From assembly GCA_964409775.1 (NCBI GenBank), contig CAYPEI010000006.1, positions 62,001 through 126,000 of the forward strand: 64,000 nucleotides of DNA, given 5' to 3'. A program made the translations under genes and the position numbers. The notes under the pieces were generated by a model, which was given only the letters and a program-made list of their open reading frames with translations, had not been told where the DNA came from and did not search any database. The first letter of the stretch is position 1. Every line of letters starts with the position of its first letter. Below, in pieces: positions 28,588-37,568 of the stretch. The DNA comes from JAHBXL01 sp964409775 (GTDB lineage Bacteria > Planctomycetota > Phycisphaerae > Phycisphaerales > UBA1924).

Positions 28588-31239
28588 TCAGTCTGACGGC
28601 CACTCGTTCCGGCTCGGCGGGGGCGGGCGACGCAGGCTCCCCTCGTCGGGCGCGCCGGGCCGGCGCACGTTCTGATCGACCAGTTCCATGCGCAGCGGCT
28701 CAGCCCCGGGAACCTCGGGATCCAGTTTGGCCGCAGCCATCGCCGAACGCGTGCCCAGCCGAAGATCGTTGAAACTCGTGTCACGCATGACCCGGGGCGT
28801 CATGAAGACATACAGCAGCGTCTTGCGCGTGTTCTTCCGCGTGTCGCTGAACATCGCCCCGATAATCGGGATGTCCATGAGGATCGGGATGCCCGAACGC
28901 GTTTCGGTCGAGGCATCGAACACCAGCCCGCCGACCACAATCGTGGTGTCGCTCGGAACCGTGACCGAATCGGCCCGGACCTTGTCCTCTCGCTTGGGCG
29001 GAGGGACGCCGGGGATGGTGGACTCTCCCGAGAACGCGGAGAGTTCGATCTCGTACTCGAGTTTGATGCTGCCGCCGTCGGAGATCTGGGGAATCACGCG
29101 GAGTTTCGGACCGGCGGGCTCGAATCCGCCGAAACTCTGCGTGTCGTTGCCGCCGTTGGAGCCGATGCTGGTGGTCAGCGTCGGCTGCTGATCGAGGCTC
29201 GAAACCTCCGCCTCCTCGTTGTCGTCAACCAGCAACTGCGGCGAAGCCACGACCCGGGCATTGTTGTTCCGGGCGATGGTATTGATGATGAACGGCACAT
29301 CCTTCGAGCGGATGAGCGCGCTGGTCAGGCCGGCCAGGTTTGTCGCGACGTCCTTGCGGTCGGTGATCGCCCCGCTCGTGCCGAAACTCCCCAGCCCGAA
29401 GTTCGTGTTGAGCGCGAACTGGCCGATGATCGTCTGAACCTCGGCGGCAAACCGGAAGTCGTCGCCCAGCGTGACCGTGACGATCTTCGCCTCGATGTAC
29501 ACCTGCGGTCGAAGCAGATCGAGCCGGCTGATCAGGGTCTTCATCTGCGTCTGGAGTTTCTTGGGCGCCTTGACGAGAACCTGGTTGTTGTTCTCATCCG
29601 CCAGGACAAAGACGTTGGCGCCCTCAAGTTCTCCGAGCGTCTGCTCTCCGCCGCCGCCGCCTGGCGCCGGTGCTGTCGCCGAAGCCGTCGCGGGCTGGTT
29701 CGGCTCCGGCCGCGTCACCCGCCGCTGACGACCCTGCGCATCGCGTGATCCCAGATCCCTTCCCAGGAGCGGCGAACTGCCGCCGCCCGTGGGCGCCTGC
29801 CCGCTGATCAGGCCGTTGATCGTCTCCGCGACTTCGGCCGCCTTCGCGTACTTCAGTTTGTAGAACTCGGTGACGATCGCATCGCGGTCGATCAGATCGC
29901 CAAGTTCCCGCACCAGCGACTCAACCCGCACGTGCTGGGCCTCCGTGCCCCGATAGATGAAGCCGCCCGCGGCCGGATAGATCACAAACCCGCTCCCCGA
30001 AAGGCCCGGCTGGACACCCACACCCGGCTGGGTCGGTTGCCCCGCCCGCGCAGCCGGCGCACGGCCGAGCGCGCCTCCCGCGCTCGATGCGGATGACTCA
30101 AAGGTCGTGACGTCGCCCAACTGCTGACGGGACCCTTCGGTCGCAACGGTCTCGGCGGTCTCGATGCCCACCGGATAGAACCGCGAGACCAGCGTGATCG
30201 GCACATCCACGATCGAGAGCAGGTCGCCCAGGAGACGGGCTTCATCCTCGCGGCCGCGGAAGAACAGCGCGTTGCCTCCCGGGTCCACGCTCAACCGCTC
30301 AGGAAGGTTTGAGAATGATCCGCCGGTGATCGCCGCCGCAACAGGTTGATTACCCTGCCCCGCCGCGGGCGTCGCGGTGGAACGTGGTGCCGTCGAGCCG
30401 AGCAACTCGATGATGCGGTCGCGAGCCGATGCAGCCGCGACGTTCTGGATCTCGAATCGCTGGAACTTCTGCTCCGAACGCTCCGCGAGCACCGTCTGAA
30501 CGGCCTCCTCGACGAGCCGCGTATTCCGAGGCGTGTCCGTGATCACGATGACGCCGAGTTCGTCAAGGTACTGGATGCTGGCCCCCCCACCCTGGCCCGC
30601 CGCGGCCTTGCCGCCGATGAGCCCCTGCACCAGCGCGGTCATCGCGCTGGGCTTGATGCCGGGGGTGCGGATCACCTTGGTGGGCGCGAAAATGCCCGGG
30701 CTGAGATTGGCCTGGATCGACCCCTTGGGCATGACCATGTGCACGCCCGAGGTGTCCTGCACGATGGTGTAGTCCTTCTGCTCCATCAGAGTGAGCAGAA
30801 AGGGCAGGACCTGATCGTTCCGCAACGTCACGGCCGTGTTAATCACCACCGTCTGGCCCTTCAAGCCGGGGTCGGTGTACAGCAACTGCAGATCGAAGTC
30901 CTGCCGGACCAGTTCGATCAGTTCCGTAAGTTCCGCGGGCTCGGAGTACGGACCGAACTTGTACATTTCGTCGGGCTGCACACCCGCGCCCTCGGGGCGC
31001 AGTTGCGTCCGCATTTCCGAGCCTCGCGATGCCGCGGGTGGCGTGCCCGGGCGGGGAGGCGGAGTCGTCGCACCGCGCTGAGACGTGGCCCGCGCCGGCG
31101 GAACGATGTTCTTCGAATCCTGTGCAAACCCGGCCGCCGCGCCGCAGGCAACCCACACCGCCGCGGCAACCGCCACGCGGCAATGCTCGCGCGAGCCCGG
31201 ACCGAACACACCCAATTGATCGCACTTCGTGGCAGGCAT
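28588..31239 (-). CDS. gspD: Type II secretion system secretin GspD
   Basis: The 883-residue protein has a signal peptide (cleavage after GFA), a Pro/Arg-rich linker, several N-domains (residues ~95-560) and a C-terminal secretin domain with VPSDTTIVVGGLVFD and GIPILMDIPIIGAMFS. It forms the outer-membrane channel. The third N-domain is expanded by Gly/Pro/Ala-rich insertions. The start is ATG 31239 with GGGAG 7 nt upstream; the GTG just before it is less likely. It leads a two-gene unit with gspE. Confidence 0.93.
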   Translation of the reverse strand: MPATKCDQLGVFGPGSREHCRVAVAAAVWVACGAAAGFAQDSKNIVPPARATSQRGATTPPPRPGTPPAASRGSEMRTQLRPEGAGVQPDEMYKFGPYSEPAELTELIELVRQDFDLQLLYTDPGLKGQTVVINTAVTLRNDQVLPFLLTLMEQKDYTIVQDTSGVHMVMPKGSIQANLSPGIFAPTKVIRTPGIKPSAMTALVQGLIGGKAAAGQGGGASIQYLDELGVIVITDTPRNTRLVEEAVQTVLAERSEQKFQRFEIQNVAAASARDRIIELLGSTAPRSTATPAAGQGNQPVAAAITGGSFSNLPERLSVDPGGNALFFRGREDEARLLGDLLSIVDVPITLVSRFYPVGIETAETVATEGSRQQLGDVTTFESSASSAGGALGRAPAARAGQPTQPGVGVQPGLSGSGFVIYPAAGGFIYRGTEAQHVRVESLVRELGDLIDRDAIVTEFYKLKYAKAAEVAETINGLISGQAPTGGGSSPLLGRDLGSRDAQGRQRRVTRPEPNQPATASATAPAPGGGGGEQTLGELEGANVFVLADENNNQVLVKAPKKLQTQMKTLISRLDLLRPQVYIEAKIVTVTLGDDFRFAAEVQTIIGQFALNTNFGLGSFGTSGAITDRKDVATNLAGLTSALIRSKDVPFIINTIARNNNARVVASPQLLVDDNEEAEVSSLDQQPTLTTSIGSNGGNDTQSFGGFEPAGPKLRVIPQISDGGSIKLEYEIELSAFSGESTIPGVPPPKREDKVRADSVTVPSDTTIVVGGLVFDASTETRSGIPILMDIPIIGAMFSDTRKNTRKTLLYVFMTPRVMRDTSFNDLRLGTRSAMAAAKLDPEVPGAEPLRMELVDQNVRRPGAPDEGSLRRPPPPSRNEWPSD

Positions 31240-31262
31240 CACGGAACTCCCTCAGTCGATCA

Positions 31263-31284
31263 TTCTCCCCTGTAACAGGGAGAA
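31263..31284. promoter_or_regulatory. Inverted repeat upstream of gspD
   Basis: TTCTCC-C-CTG TAA CAG-GGAGAA forms a 9-bp stem with one bulge, 23 bp from the gspD start. It could be an operator or part of the gspD leader; no known protein site was recognised. The rest of the 259-bp divergent region shows nothing clear except the TACGCT box at 31486. Confidence 0.4.
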
Positions 31285-31485
31285 CAACCCGCTACTGTAC
31301 CGCCCGGCTCCCGCCGTGACGCCCTATGCCGCAGCACATTACCACCCACCCGGGGTGGAAGATGCACAATCGGCTCGTGCGCACGACAACGCTCGCCGCG
31401 CGGCGGCTCGAACCGGGACTTTATCGGTTCGCCGGTGTCATCCCGCCGCGAAAACAGGGGAAGTCGCGCCCAACGCGCAGAGTCC

Positions 31486-31491
31486 TACGCT
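31486..31491 (+). promoter_or_regulatory. TACGCT -10-like box before the cobalamin-binding gene
   Basis: Seven nt upstream of ATG 31499; no ribosome binding site. Confidence 0.45.
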
Positions 31492-31498
31492 CCGCCCC

Positions 31499-32494
31499 AT
31501 GCGGATTGTCAGCCTGCTCCCTTCAGCCACCGAATCGCTTCTGGCCATCACACGTTTACCTTCGAATCCACTCGCGCAACTCGTCGGGCGCTCGCATGAA
31601 TGCGACTTTCCGCCCTCCGATGACCTGAACCGGGTCCCGATCCTGACCGCCTCGAAAACCCGCTTCGAGTCGTCTGCCCAAGTCGACCGGGCGGTTTCGG
31701 CCCAGCAAGCGACCGGGGAGTCGCTTTATGCCCTGGATGCCGAGCGGTTGGCGGCTCTTCGTCCCGATGTGATCATCACGCAGGACCTGTGCAGGGTCTG
31801 TTCAATCGACCTGAACACCGTTCACGGCGTGGTGGCCGGGATGTCGCCGCGGCCCCAAGTGGTTTCCCTGAATCCGACTACTGTCGAGGCGGTGTTCGAC
31901 GACATGCTCACCATCGGGCGAGCGATCGAAATGGAGGAGGCGGCCGCGGCGGTGGTCGGCAGTCTCCGAGAGCGCATGTACCGCGCAGAAGAGTTCGTGA
32001 CGCCGTTCGCCGCGGCGCCGACGGTCGCGTTCCTGGAGTGGACCGACCCGCTCTTTGTCGGCGGGCACTGGACGCCGCAGTTGATCGAGCGAGCCGGTGG
32101 GCTGCACCCGCTGAACCCGACCGCCGCTCCGGAATCAGCCGGGGCCGCGGCGGGACCTGTCGGCCAGACCTTGCGTGCCGCGGGGCCATCGATCCGCGTG
32201 CCGGCAGAGGTGATCGCCGCCATCCGGCCGGAGTTCGTGGTCGTGTGCCCGTGCGGGCTGTCTTTGGAGCAGGCGTGGAAGGAGACAGCACTGCTCTCGC
32301 AACAGGCGTGGTGGCAGGAGTTGCCGGCGGTCCGCGCTGGTCGAGTCGCGGTAGTCGATGGCAACCAGATGTTCAACCGGCCCGGCCCGCGGCTTGTCGA
32401 TGCGTTCGAGTGGCTGGTAGGCTGGCTCAACGAACGTCCGGAGTTGATTCCGGCCGGGTTCCCTTTGCGGCGTTGGGAAAGCGCGCGATCATGA
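31499..32494 (+). CDS. Cobalamin-binding / BtuF-like periplasmic-binding-fold protein
   Basis: The 331-residue protein begins MRIVSLLPSATE, the usual opening of BtuF-like proteins, followed by VGRSHECDFP, RPDVIITQD and WTDPLFVGGHWTPQLI. This fold binds vitamin B12 or a similar ligand. No signal peptide or lipobox is visible, so it is either cytosolic or exported another way; longer in-frame sequence to 31229 adds no signal. No btuC/btuD is adjacent and no cobalamin riboswitch was recognised upstream. CPCGL near residue 252 is a short Cys-rich spot. Confidence 0.78.
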   Translation: MRIVSLLPSATESLLAITRLPSNPLAQLVGRSHECDFPPSDDLNRVPILTASKTRFESSAQVDRAVSAQQATGESLYALDAERLAALRPDVIITQDLCRVCSIDLNTVHGVVAGMSPRPQVVSLNPTTVEAVFDDMLTIGRAIEMEEAAAAVVGSLRERMYRAEEFVTPFAAAPTVAFLEWTDPLFVGGHWTPQLIERAGGLHPLNPTAAPESAGAAAGPVGQTLRAAGPSIRVPAEVIAAIRPEFVVVCPCGLSLEQAWKETALLSQQAWWQELPAVRAGRVAVVDGNQMFNRPGPRLVDAFEWLVGWLNERPELIPAGFPLRRWESARS

Positions 32495-32528
32495 TCGCCG
32501 GTAGGCTCTGCCCCGGGAGCACTCGCGC

Positions 32529-33671
32529 GTGATCAAGTACATCGGATCCAAGCGAACACTCCTGCCGGTGATCCTCGATGCCGTGCGGACCGCATCGGGC
32601 GAAGCGCCGGGCACGGTGCTGGATCTGTTTTCCGGCACTTCGCGCGTGGGGCACGCGCTCAAGCGTGCGGGCTATTCCGTCATCGCCAATGACCACAACG
32701 CGTACGCGGCAACACTCGCCCGCTGCTACGTGCAGGCCGATGCTGAAGATGTGCTGGAAGATGCCGCGAGGCTTGTCGCCGAGTTCAACGCGAGACTCCG
32801 CGGCGGGTGGAACGAGCCCGGCTACTTCACCCAGACGTTCTGCGTGAAGTCGCGGTTCTTTCAGCCCAAGAACGGGGCACGCATCGACGCCATCCGCGAA
32901 GCGATCGCGGCGAAGCACCTCGACCCCGAACTCGAGTCCGTCATGCTCGTCTCGCTCATGGAGGCCGCGGACCGCGTCGACTCCACCACCGGCCTGCAGA
33001 TGGCGTACCTGAAGGACTGGTCGCCGCGCTCGCACAACGACCTCGACCTTCGAGTGCCCGACGTCCTGCCCCGCGCCGCCGCCGGCAAGGGCCGTGCCCT
33101 GAACCTGGACGCATTCGACGCCGTGGCGGCAGTTGAAGCCGGCATCGCGTACATCGACCCGCCGTACAACCAGCACTCCTACCTCGGCAACTACCACGTC
33201 TGGGAATCGCTGGTCCGCTGGGACAAACCGGAGGTCTACGGCGTCGCATGCAAGCGCATCGATGTCAAGCAGAGGCAAAGCGTTTTCAACTCGCGTCCGA
33301 AGTTCGCCGAGTCGTTTCGGCGACTGCTCGCCGCCGTCCGTGCAACGACCATCATCATTTCATTCAGTGATGAGGGCTACCTCGGACGCGAACAACTCGA
33401 AGCGATGCTCGGTGACCTCTGGGAAAGACGTGCCCGGGTGTCCGTGATCGAGAACGACTTCAAGCGCTACGTCGGCGCCCAGATCGGCATCTACAACCCG
33501 CAGGGCGAGAAGGTCGGCAAGGTGAGCCACGTGCGGAACAAGGAGTTCGTCTGCGTTGTGTCACAACCATGCGGATGTGGCGTCACGGCAGATGCAAGCC
33601 GCTCCGCTTCCGCATCCCGCAGTCCGCACTCCTCACTCGTTACTTCCCCTTCTTCTTCCGGTCCTGCCTGA
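32529..33671 (+). CDS. D12-class DNA adenine N6-methyltransferase, solitary
   Basis: The 380-residue protein has MIKYIGSKRTLLP (D12-class start), the SAM motif DLFSGTSRVGHAL and catalytic motif IV DPPYNQHSY. It should methylate adenine in a specific DNA site. No restriction enzyme gene is adjacent. The fold ends near NKEFVCVVSQ; the last ~35 residues are Ser-rich and partly encoded by a degenerate 7-bp array. The gene ends inside the 3' end of the oppositely oriented RNase R gene (32-bp overlap). The start is GTG 32529, with GGGAGC about 9 nt upstream. Confidence 0.87.
   Translation: MIKYIGSKRTLLPVILDAVRTASGEAPGTVLDLFSGTSRVGHALKRAGYSVIANDHNAYAATLARCYVQADAEDVLEDAARLVAEFNARLRGGWNEPGYFTQTFCVKSRFFQPKNGARIDAIREAIAAKHLDPELESVMLVSLMEAADRVDSTTGLQMAYLKDWSPRSHNDLDLRVPDVLPRAAAGKGRALNLDAFDAVAAVEAGIAYIDPPYNQHSYLGNYHVWESLVRWDKPEVYGVACKRIDVKQRQSVFNSRPKFAESFRRLLAAVRATTIIISFSDEGYLGREQLEAMLGDLWERRARVSVIENDFKRYVGAQIGIYNPQGEKVGKVSHVRNKEFVCVVSQPCGCGVTADASRSASASRSPHSSLVTSPSSSGPA
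33601..33642. repeat. Degenerate 7-bp array at the methylase/RNase R 3' ends
   Basis: Six 7-bp units (GCTCCGC, TTCCGCA, TCCCGCA, GTCCGCA, CTCCTCA, CTCGTTA) read on the plus strand. The reverse complement carries the NNNCGGA core of the arrays at 46481 and 46701. The RNase R stop codon lies in the last unit. Confidence 0.6.
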
Positions 33672-36120
33672 AGTCTGCCTTCCCCTTGTCCCGGCTCTTG
33701 CTCTTCTGCGACCGCCCCTTCGCCCCATCGCGGCCGAACTTGAAGTCCTGCCACTCCTTGTCCGTCCGAGGCCGGGCGACACCGAGCCCCCCTGCCTCTG
33801 CTCCGCCGCCGAACTTGAGCAGGCCCGCGAGTTTTTTGTCCTTGCCCGCGCCGCGAGACTTCGGATCGGTGATCGCCAGGTCCAACTTCCGCAGCGCCAG
33901 ATCCACCTGCGCGATCGTCACCTCGACCTTGTCGCCGATGTTGAACGACCGCCCGGACTGGTGCACCAACGCGCCCGTGCGAGCATCGATCGACCATCGT
34001 CCGCCGTGCACGCCGTGCGAACCCGTCGGCAACTGCTCCACCGGCACCATGCCGTCGCACAGGTACTTGTCGAGTTGCACGAACACGCCGCGGGGCGCAA
34101 CACCCGTCACCGTGCCCGGGTAACTGTCGCCGACATGATTCGACAGCAACTGCAGCACCAGGAACTGCCGCAGGTTCCATTCCGCCGCCGCGGCGTTCTC
34201 CTCCATCCGCGTGCAGTGTCGCCCGATTTCGACCAGTTCGTCCTGCTCGATCACGCCGCCCGCCGGGCCCATCTTGATCAGCCGCTCGCCCATGATCTCC
34301 TTGTCCCGCTCGCTCCGCGGCGGGTTCTCGCCGTTGCTCGTCAACTTCAGGTACGCCGCCAGAGCGCGGTGCACCGTCAGGTCCGGGTATCGCCGGATCG
34401 GGCTCGTGAAGTGCGCATACGCCTCGCTCGCGAGCGCGAAGTGCCCGATGAGCGCGGGCGAATACTCCGCCTTCGTGAGCGTGCGGAGCACCGCAAAGTG
34501 CACGGCCCGCGCCGCGCCGGTCCCGGCCGTCGCGTCGAGCAGCGTCTGCAGTTCCTTCCGCGTCGGGTTCTTGGGAATCGCAAACCCCGCCACCTTGGCC
34601 ATCTGGCGCAGTTCGCCCACATCGCCGGGTGTGGGCTCGGGGTGCACGCGCCTCAGCAGCGGCACCTTCACGCCCTCGAACAGCCGCGCCAGCACCTCGT
34701 TGGCCTCGACCATGAACATCTCGATGAGCGTGTGCGTGAAGGCGTTGTCCTCCGGCTCTGCATCGATGACGTGCCCCGCGTCGTCGAAGATCAGGTTCAC
34801 CTCGGGCAACTCAAGATGGATCATCCCCGCCTCGCGTCGCCGGCCGCGGATGGCCTTGGCGCACGCGTCCATCTCGCGCAGAGTCTTAATCAGTTGGTCC
34901 GTGTACTTCGCCTCGGTCTTGGCGTGCTTCACGGCCTCCTTCAGGTCGCCGTCGATCAGCGACTGCGCTTCCAGATACGTCAGCCGCTTCACGCTCCTGA
35001 TCGCCGTCGCCGCGACACCGCTCTTGAGCAGTTTGCCGTTAGGCGCATACTTCATGAACGCGCTCTTGCAATACCGCGTCACACCCTCCGAGAGCGAGCA
35101 GATGCCGTTGCTCAGCACCTCCGGCAGCATCGGGATCACCAGCCGCGGCAGGTAGACGCTGTTGCCGCGACTGCGCGCCTCGATATCCAGGTCGGTCCCC
35201 GGCGGGATGAAGTGCGCCACATCCGCGATGTGCACACCCAACTCCCAGCCGCCATCGTCGGTCCGCGAGATCGAGATCGCGTCGTCGTAGTCCTTGGCAT
35301 CCGGCGGGTCGATCGTGATGATGTAGTCATCGCGCAGATCGAGCCGCACGTGCTTGTCATACCCCTCCTTGTCGAGCCGCGCGACTTCCTCCTCGAACTT
35401 CGCGTTCGCCTCGCGAGCCTGATCCACGCACGCCCGGGGAAACTCCTGCGGCAGGTCATACGCAACGATCACCGCCTGCGTCTCGACATCGGGCAGTCCC
35501 GCCTCGCCCAGCACCTTTACGATCACGCCCTCGGCCAGTTCGTTGCCGTGCGGATACTCGGTGATCTCGACGCTCACCTTGTCGCCGACCTTCGCGTTCT
35601 TGACGGCCGGGTCCTTGACGCTGATCGGCGCGGTCATCTCCCGCCCGTCGGGCATCACCAGCCACAGACCGCCGCGCTTCACCAGTTCCCCGGTGAAGTT
35701 CGACCGCTTCCGCGTCAGCACCTCGATGATCTCGCCGGAGATCTCGCGACCCTCGCCGCGACGCACTTCGCGACGGATCGCCGCCACCACGCGGTCGCCC
35801 GTCAGTGCATCGCCGACGCAATCCGGCGGCACGAACACGTCGCCCTCGCGATACTTCACGTCGGTGACGATGAACCCGAAGCCGCGGGGGTTCTTCTTGA
35901 ACACCCCCTCCACTTCTTCGGGCATTGAGGGCAGCCGCACGCGACCGTTCTGGTCGAGCCCGATCATCCCCTGCGAGGCCAAGTCCTCGACCGCAAGACG
36001 GAACGCGTCGCGGTCATCGAATGGAACTCCAAGGTCTTCGGCCAGCCGGTCAATCGTCGCCGCCTCATACGTTTCGTGCTTGAGGTGGTCGACCAGTCTT
36101 CGTTCGTATTTCAGAGACAT
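33640..36120 (-). CDS. rnr: Ribonuclease R
   Basis: The 826-residue 3'-5' exoribonuclease has an N-terminal winged-helix region, two cold-shock domains (~90-230), the RNB domain with metal-binding DPPDAKDYDDAI and FTSPIRRYPDL, an S1 domain (GTVTGVAPRGVFVQLD) and a basic Lys/Arg-rich tail. It degrades structured RNA. ATG 36120 is chosen; an in-frame TTG at 36162 is possible. It is the last gene of a minus-strand run after the NDUFA9-like gene and a small lipoprotein. Confidence 0.94.
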   Translation of the reverse strand: MSLKYERRLVDHLKHETYEAATIDRLAEDLGVPFDDRDAFRLAVEDLASQGMIGLDQNGRVRLPSMPEEVEGVFKKNPRGFGFIVTDVKYREGDVFVPPDCVGDALTGDRVVAAIRREVRRGEGREISGEIIEVLTRKRSNFTGELVKRGGLWLVMPDGREMTAPISVKDPAVKNAKVGDKVSVEITEYPHGNELAEGVIVKVLGEAGLPDVETQAVIVAYDLPQEFPRACVDQAREANAKFEEEVARLDKEGYDKHVRLDLRDDYIITIDPPDAKDYDDAISISRTDDGGWELGVHIADVAHFIPPGTDLDIEARSRGNSVYLPRLVIPMLPEVLSNGICSLSEGVTRYCKSAFMKYAPNGKLLKSGVAATAIRSVKRLTYLEAQSLIDGDLKEAVKHAKTEAKYTDQLIKTLREMDACAKAIRGRRREAGMIHLELPEVNLIFDDAGHVIDAEPEDNAFTHTLIEMFMVEANEVLARLFEGVKVPLLRRVHPEPTPGDVGELRQMAKVAGFAIPKNPTRKELQTLLDATAGTGAARAVHFAVLRTLTKAEYSPALIGHFALASEAYAHFTSPIRRYPDLTVHRALAAYLKLTSNGENPPRSERDKEIMGERLIKMGPAGGVIEQDELVEIGRHCTRMEENAAAAEWNLRQFLVLQLLSNHVGDSYPGTVTGVAPRGVFVQLDKYLCDGMVPVEQLPTGSHGVHGGRWSIDARTGALVHQSGRSFNIGDKVEVTIAQVDLALRKLDLAITDPKSRGAGKDKKLAGLLKFGGGAEAGGLGVARPRTDKEWQDFKFGRDGAKGRSQKSKSRDKGKADFRQDRKKKGK

Positions 36121-36142
36121 GTCTGCTTTCTTCGCCGGCGCA

Positions 36143-36466
36143 TCACGCGCTCGGTCTTTCAATTAGGAATCGAGATCTTCTCGATGAGTGTCCGGTCGGA
36201 CGCGTGTGCACAGTCTCTCGCAACGTGCAGACGCGTGCCGGGCGGATCGCAGGATCATCGTGCTCGACCGCGCTCGTGCCGCTCAGAACACAATCCACGC
36301 GATCACTTGCCTGCTCCGCATCGAGCCGCAACGCCGAGGTCGCCTGGACCCATTCTCGATCGGACTGGATGACTATCCGTTCCCCCGTACACCCACCAAG
36401 AATCGCCGCCACGACGGCAGCAACTGCGACAAGTATAGGTCGGGTCGCAGCCGGGGGCATCTTCAC
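36143..36466 (-). CDS. Small putative lipoprotein upstream of rnr
   Basis: The 107-residue protein has a signal with lipobox ILGGC (Cys26) and a polar remainder without recognised family. Its GTG start at 36466 overlaps the upstream stop codon by 4 nt (GTGA), indicating coupled translation; an ATG at 36460 is an alternative. It ends 22 bp before the rnr start. Confidence 0.6.
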   Translation of the reverse strand: MKMPPAATRPILVAVAAVVAAILGGCTGERIVIQSDREWVQATSALRLDAEQASDRVDCVLSGTSAVEHDDPAIRPARVCTLRETVHTRPTGHSSRRSRFLIERPSA

Positions 36467-37506
36467 ACCTTTCCGGCGTATCCGCGCAGACTCTCAGTGA
36501 ACGGTCGCGGCGTCAAACCAAGGTCATTCTTTGCCTTCGTCCAATCCGCCGTGCTGTCCTCGACCGCCATTAGCGCCTGGCCTTCATCAAACGGCAACAG
36601 ACTGCCGAGGCCGACCGCCGCGGCGGCCTTCGCCGCCATCGCCGCGTGCTCGCCCGGCACGAACCACGTCCCGATACTCTTGTTCGTCCCCGGAACAACA
36701 TCGCGAATCGTCTCGCTCAGCGAGCGCCAGTCGAGCACCTCCGACCCGGTGAGGTTGTAGACCTCGCCGATCGAGTCTGGCCGCACGAGCGCTTCGGCAA
36801 ACGCGTACGCGACATCGTCGATCAACACCGGCTGCACCTTCGCCGGCTCCCAGTCGCCAAACCGCATCGGCACGCGACGGTCTTCCTCCGCCCGCACGAA
36901 GTACGGAATGAAGAAGAACGGGGCCTTCTCACCCGACGCAATCTCCGTCAGCATTGCGATGAACTCGCTGTCCTGACCGTGGATGAGCGTCGGGCGGAAG
37001 ATCGTCCAGTCGAGCCCGCTCTTCCGCACCGCCTGCTCCGCCGTCCACTTGGTCTTCTGATACTGCGACCGCCCCTCCGCACCCACTCCCAGCGCGGACA
37101 TCTGAACATACCGCCTGATCCCCGCCCGCTTCGCGGCGTCGATCGCCGCGTGCGTCGCTTGCACATGCATCCGCTCGAACGTCTGCGGCTTGCCATTCCC
37201 ACCTCGCACCTCGCGGATGATCCCGACCAGGTGAACAACCGCATCCGCGCCCTTGCAGAGTTGATCAAGCGCGGCGGGATCGCACACGTCGCCCGCGAAC
37301 CAATCCACCTGCCCCCCTCCGGGAAGGCCGCGCGACGTTGCGACCTCGGCCGCGATCTCCCTGACGCGCGCATCGACTCCCCCGACGTTCTTCGGGCTCC
37401 GCGACATCCCGCGAACGCGCCAGCCCCGGGCCAGCATCTCGCCGACCACCGATCGACCCACGAACCCGCTCGCGCCCGTCACCGCAACCGTCTTGTTCTG
37501 CGTCAT
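36463..37506 (-). CDS. Complex I NDUFA9-like atypical SDR
   Basis: The 347-residue protein has the Rossmann motif GASGFVGRSVV near residue 10, VVHLVGIIRE, and SALGV in place of the usual catalytic triad spacing. YQKTKWTAEQAV holds the Tyr/Lys-like pair. It resembles the NDUFA9-type branch of atypical SDRs, which bind NAD(P) and may act on quinone-related or isoprenoid substrates; the reaction is unknown. The start ATG 37506 has a TAGGCT box 7 nt upstream with TTGCCG 17 bp further up. Confidence 0.82.
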   Translation of the reverse strand: MTQNKTVAVTGASGFVGRSVVGEMLARGWRVRGMSRSPKNVGGVDARVREIAAEVATSRGLPGGGQVDWFAGDVCDPAALDQLCKGADAVVHLVGIIREVRGGNGKPQTFERMHVQATHAAIDAAKRAGIRRYVQMSALGVGAEGRSQYQKTKWTAEQAVRKSGLDWTIFRPTLIHGQDSEFIAMLTEIASGEKAPFFFIPYFVRAEEDRRVPMRFGDWEPAKVQPVLIDDVAYAFAEALVRPDSIGEVYNLTGSEVLDWRSLSETIRDVVPGTNKSIGTWFVPGEHAAMAAKAAAAVGLGSLLPFDEGQALMAVEDSTADWTKAKNDLGLTPRPFTESLRGYAGKV

Positions 37507-37513
37507 AGGGCCA

Positions 37514-37542
37514 AGCCTAAGGGCCCGCCGCGGGAACGGCAA
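37514..37542 (-). promoter_or_regulatory. Promoter of the NDUFA9-like gene
   Basis: TTGCCG (37537-37542), 17 bp, TAGGCT (37514-37519), then 7 nt to the ATG. This is the clearest two-box promoter among the leaderless candidates. Confidence 0.6.
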
Positions 37543-37555
37543 ACCGGCCCGCCGC

Positions 37556-37561
37556 TACAAT
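37556..37561 (+). promoter_or_regulatory. TACAAT -10-like box
   Basis: Overlaps a first ATG (37560) and lies 7 nt before a second one (37569), pointing to 37569 as the real start. Confidence 0.5.
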
Positions 37562-37568
37562 GCACGCG

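Noticed and set aside
31240..31498. Cobalamin riboswitch before the B12-binding gene
   Set aside because: No B12-box consensus, and the TACGCT box suggests a leaderless transcript.
37560..37568. ATG 37560 as start of the membrane protein
   Set aside because: It overlaps the TACAAT box; ATG 37569 fits a leaderless start better.
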